Below are positions 6,371-8,618 of a DNA stretch of 8,618 nt, piece by piece. A model generated the notes under the pieces. That model did no database searches, had not been told where the DNA came from, and worked only from the letters and a program-made list of their open reading frames with translations. The stretch is from Gemmatimonadota bacterium. GTDB taxonomy: Bacteria; Gemmatimonadota; Gemmatimonadetes; Gemmatimonadales; GWC2-71-9. Made by a program: the position numbers and the translations under genes. Each line of letters starts with the position of its first letter. The first letter of the stretch is position 1. The stretch spans positions 1 to 8,618 of the forward strand of contig JAOUDR010000095.1 of NCBI GenBank assembly GCA_029859185.1, written 5' to 3'.

Positions 6371-6491
6371 ATGCGGCTGATCCGGCTAGGTTCAACTCCT
6401 CTACGTGTGCAACGCGGTCGTGGTTTCACGCGTACGCTCTGCAACAGGCGCGGTCCCGCCGCGGGAGACCGCTTCCATTACGAGGGGTCTT
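6371..6491 (+). promoter_or_regulatory. Divergent intergenic region between exporter operon and GWxTD-like gene
   Basis: This 121-base stretch must hold the promoters for both the minus-strand adaptor operon and the plus-strand exported protein. I could not identify convincing -35/-10 hexamers on either strand. It contains a dyad, CGGTC (6451-6455) and GACCG (6467-6471) with an 11-base spacer, which could be an operator shared by both directions. That role is an inference from symmetry alone. Confidence 0.45.
6482..6487 (+). promoter_or_regulatory. Ribosome binding site (GAGGGG) of the GWxTD-like gene
   Basis: GAGGGG ends 4 bases before ATG 6492 (the GAGG core is 6 bases away). This decides the start. 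The frame is open further upstream to a TAG at 6387, with GTG codons at 6405 and 6420, but neither has as good a site, and the ATG is followed directly by a signal-peptide-like stretch. Confidence 0.7.
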
Positions 6492-8618
6492 ATGTCGTTT
6501 CTGGGTATGGTGTTATCGCTCGCCGCGACGAGCGCCGTGAGTCCGCCGGTTGCGGCGGACCCCTGCTTCGCGTCGGCGCTTCCTGAGATCGGGAGCGCGC
6601 TGACTCGTGAGGATTCCCTGGCGCTGGCCGAACGGTATCTAGCGGCGCCGCCGGGTGGGGACACGCGGTGCGGTGAGGTGCTGGCCGGGTTTCTTCTGGG
6701 CATGAACTCGAGCCCGGCCCAGGACGCGTGGCGGGAGCGGCAGCGGGCGAGCGAGTTGATCGAGCGGGCCCTCCGGGACTACGCCCAGGAGCCGCGGCTC
6801 TACCTGGCCCTGGCCGTGGTGCTGCACCATCGGCAATCGCGCACGGATGCGCTGCGCAACCTCGATCGGGCCGTCGACCGATCGGCGGGCGCCGAGGTCC
6901 CCCTCTCGGCCCGCGAGATGGCCATCCTGCACTACACGCGAGCGACTATCCAGCAGGACTTCTGGCGCGACTGGCGCAGCTTTGGCCAGATCGATGCGGT
7001 CTCGATCGGCCAGTGGCGCTGCAGCCGGGATCAAGCGCCGACGCAGGACAACTTCAGCAGTTCCTCCAGCGATAACACGTGGCTCATCGCCGTGAACCAG
7101 CTATGCTCGGATGTGTTCGCCGAGAACATGGGCCAGTACTTCCAGCCGCGGTCCGACATGAACCTCGATGCCCGCGATGACATGGCAGCGGCGTTTGCCC
7201 GGTCTTGGGATGCCGATCCGTCGTTCCTTGGGGCGCCTGAGGGACTTCTCAGCGAGTGGATTTACGCGGCGGACTGGCCACGAGTTGACAGCCTGACGCA
7301 GCTCCTGCGTGAGCGGTTTCCCGAGGAGCCGCGCTTTCGGCTGTACCGCGCGCTCGTGCTGCATGAAACCGGACGCGACTCGCTCGCCACCGTCGAGTTG
7401 ATGGCCGCCAACGCGGTCGCGCCGGATTCCCTCGAACGGATCCTCAACGACGTCCGTCCCCTGCTGCGTGTCGATCAGCAGGAAGCCTACGATGCGCTGG
7501 ATACGCTGGGGCAGCGTGAGGTGCGCGTCGCGTTCTGGACGTCGCTCGATCCGCTCTTTCTCACCACGTGGAACGAGCGCCGCCTCGAGCACGTCTCGCG
7601 GGTCGTGGCGGCGTCCGTGATGTTCGCCGGGGACACGTTCGGTGAGACGGGGGCGCAGACCCTCGCGGGGCAGATGTGGATCCGGTACGGCCGACCGATC
7701 AACATCTGGGAGTTGCAGGCACCCATTGGACGCGTGGTGTTCTGGGACTTCGGGCCGGGCCCGGACATCTCGTTCCTCCGTGGATTCGGGTATCGCGGCT
7801 ACCGGCCGACGGATCAGGCCGTCGAGATCGGGAACGTCCTCGCACGCACCAGTCCGCAGACCTACGCCATGACGGCGCTCGTCGATTCGGTGCTGGCACT
7901 CGAGGCGCAAGTCGTTCGGACGCTGGGCCCCTCGCTGCGACCGCAGTTGCTCGTGTACGGGGAATGGCCGGCGCGGGCGGGAGCGGGATCGCGGGCGGGC
8001 CTGACGCTGCTGGATCTGCAGTACTTCCCGGTGGCCCAGTGGCGCGGCGGGAAGCCGACGCGACCGGGCATCGGTGCGGAACTCAATGGGATGGCGGCAG
8101 GCACCTACTCGTTGACTGTGGAGGTGTGGGATACGGTCCAGAGCCGGCTCTATCGCGTGCGGGATACCGTGTCCACCCTGCCGGCGGGGGACGGACAGTT
8201 CGTGGTCTCCGATCCCCTGCTCGTCACCGAAATCGTGACGCCGGCCAACGACGACATCACCCAGCGACGTGAGCTGACCGTCACCCCGATGTACGGAACG
8301 ACGCTGGAGAAGGGGAAAACGCTCGGCGTGGTGTGGGAGACCTACCGGTTGGACGGCGCGATGGAGGGGCGGCGTCGATATCGGGTGAGCATCGAGCTGC
8401 TCAATGCCGCACGCCAGCCCATGTTAGCCCGCGTGCTTCGCGGGGTGAGCGGCGGCGGGCAACGGGCGGCGAGTCGGATCGAGTTCGAGAGTTCGCGTCC
8501 GATGGTGGAGGGACGCACCGTGGAGTGGCTCGAGCTGTCGAGCGTGCTGGGGATTGGGGAGTATCGTCTCGTGTTCCGCTTGACGGATCCCGAAACCGGG
8601 ATCGAGTCCGTCCGGGAA
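6492..8618 (+). CDS. Exported GWxTD-like domain protein with helical N-terminal region (3' end outside window)
   Basis: Seen: the frame is open from ATG 6492 to the window's edge, 709 codons without a stop. Residues 1-22 look like a secretion signal (hydrophobic, ending SPPVAA before DPC), though the n-region lacks a positive charge. Residues 25-340 are helical and TPR-like (for example LYLALAVVLHHR and RFRLYRALVLHETGR) with a five-serine run near 195. From 348 the sequence follows the GWxTD family: FWTSLDP, then NERRLEHVSRVV, then the core GAQTLAGQMWIRYGRP (387-402), which has the same spacing as the usual GWxTDRGxxYIxYGxP. The W and the D of the motif are replaced (A388, L391), while G387, T390, G393, I397, Y399 and G400 remain. 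A beta-rich C-terminal part follows (GTYSLTVEVWD from 537). Known: GWxTD proteins are common in Gemmatimonadota and Acidobacteriota, usually exported, with unknown function. It is transcribed divergently from the exporter operon. Confidence 0.8.
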   Translation, partial: MSFLGMVLSLAATSAVSPPVAADPCFASALPEIGSALTREDSLALAERYLAAPPGGDTRCGEVLAGFLLGMNSSPAQDAWRERQRASELIERALRDYAQEPRLYLALAVVLHHRQSRTDALRNLDRAVDRSAGAEVPLSAREMAILHYTRATIQQDFWRDWRSFGQIDAVSIGQWRCSRDQAPTQDNFSSSSSDNTWLIAVNQLCSDVFAENMGQYFQPRSDMNLDARDDMAAAFARSWDADPSFLGAPEGLLSEWIYAADWPRVDSLTQLLRERFPEEPRFRLYRALVLHETGRDSLATVELMAANAVAPDSLERILNDVRPLLRVDQQEAYDALDTLGQREVRVAFWTSLDPLFLTTWNERRLEHVSRVVAASVMFAGDTFGETGAQTLAGQMWIRYGRPINIWELQAPIGRVVFWDFGPGPDISFLRGFGYRGYRPTDQAVEIGNVLARTSPQTYAMTALVDSVLALEAQVVRTLGPSLRPQLLVYGEWPARAGAGSRAGLTLLDLQYFPVAQWRGGKPTRPGIGAELNGMAAGTYSLTVEVWDTVQSRLYRVRDTVSTLPAGDGQFVVSDPLLVTEIVTPANDDITQRRELTVTPMYGTTLEKGKTLGVVWETYRLDGAMEGRRRYRVSIELLNAARQPMLARVLRGVSGGGQRAASRIEFESSRPMVEGRTVEWLELSSVLGIGEYRLVFRLTDPETGIESVRE

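Noticed and set aside
6420..6422. GTG as an earlier start for the GWxTD-like protein
   Set aside because: It would add 24 residues including a basic stretch before the signal, but it lacks the good ribosome binding site that ATG 6492 has. Kept only as an alternative.
7101..7910. A 269-codon minus-strand open frame inside the GWxTD-like gene
   Set aside because: The product shows no recognisable fold or motif, and the plus-strand frame is open for 709 codons with family motifs and a good ribosome binding site.

Overview
The window is GC-rich and gene-dense. It carries PD40/TolB-type propeller proteins, a GWxTD-like secreted protein and stand-alone MacB-type permeases. This mix is typical of soil Gemmatimonadota or Acidobacteriota; the assignment is an inference from gene content, not from a marker gene.

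Layout. (1) Bases 2-1672, plus strand: the 3' part of a large PD40/TolB-like beta-propeller gene, probably the sensor end of a Ser/Thr kinase or a related periplasmic protein. Its 5' end lies outside the window. (2) Bases 1669-2166: a small TPR-like gene joined to it by a 4-base stop/start overlap. (3) Bases 2224-2724: a compact unit in which a DUF559 (PD-(D/E)xK/Vsr-like) nuclease gene sits between two inverted copies of a roughly 47-base palindromic repeat. The right copy encodes the end of the protein. (4) Bases 2780-6370, minus strand: an export operon in the order MacA/HlyD-type adaptor, MacB-type permease 1, permease 2. Spacing is tight, and there is no ATPase and no outer-membrane channel gene in view. 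(5) Bases 6371-6491: a 121-base divergent intergenic region. (6) Bases 6492-8618, plus strand: a long exported protein with a degenerate GWxTD core, open at the right edge.

How the genes work together. The adaptor carries an Rx3Lx6S (RLS) motif at its hairpin tip, the known docking signature for TolC-type channels. The operon therefore looks like the membrane and periplasmic part of a tripartite MacAB-TolC-like exporter, or of a two-permease variant, that must borrow an ATPase and a channel from elsewhere. The propeller/TPR pair is probably a sensing or protein-interaction module. The most unusual structure is the DUF559 gene enclosed by inverted palindromes at the convergent junction between the propeller/TPR genes and the exporter operon. 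It resembles a small mobile or self-maintained repeat-nuclease unit.
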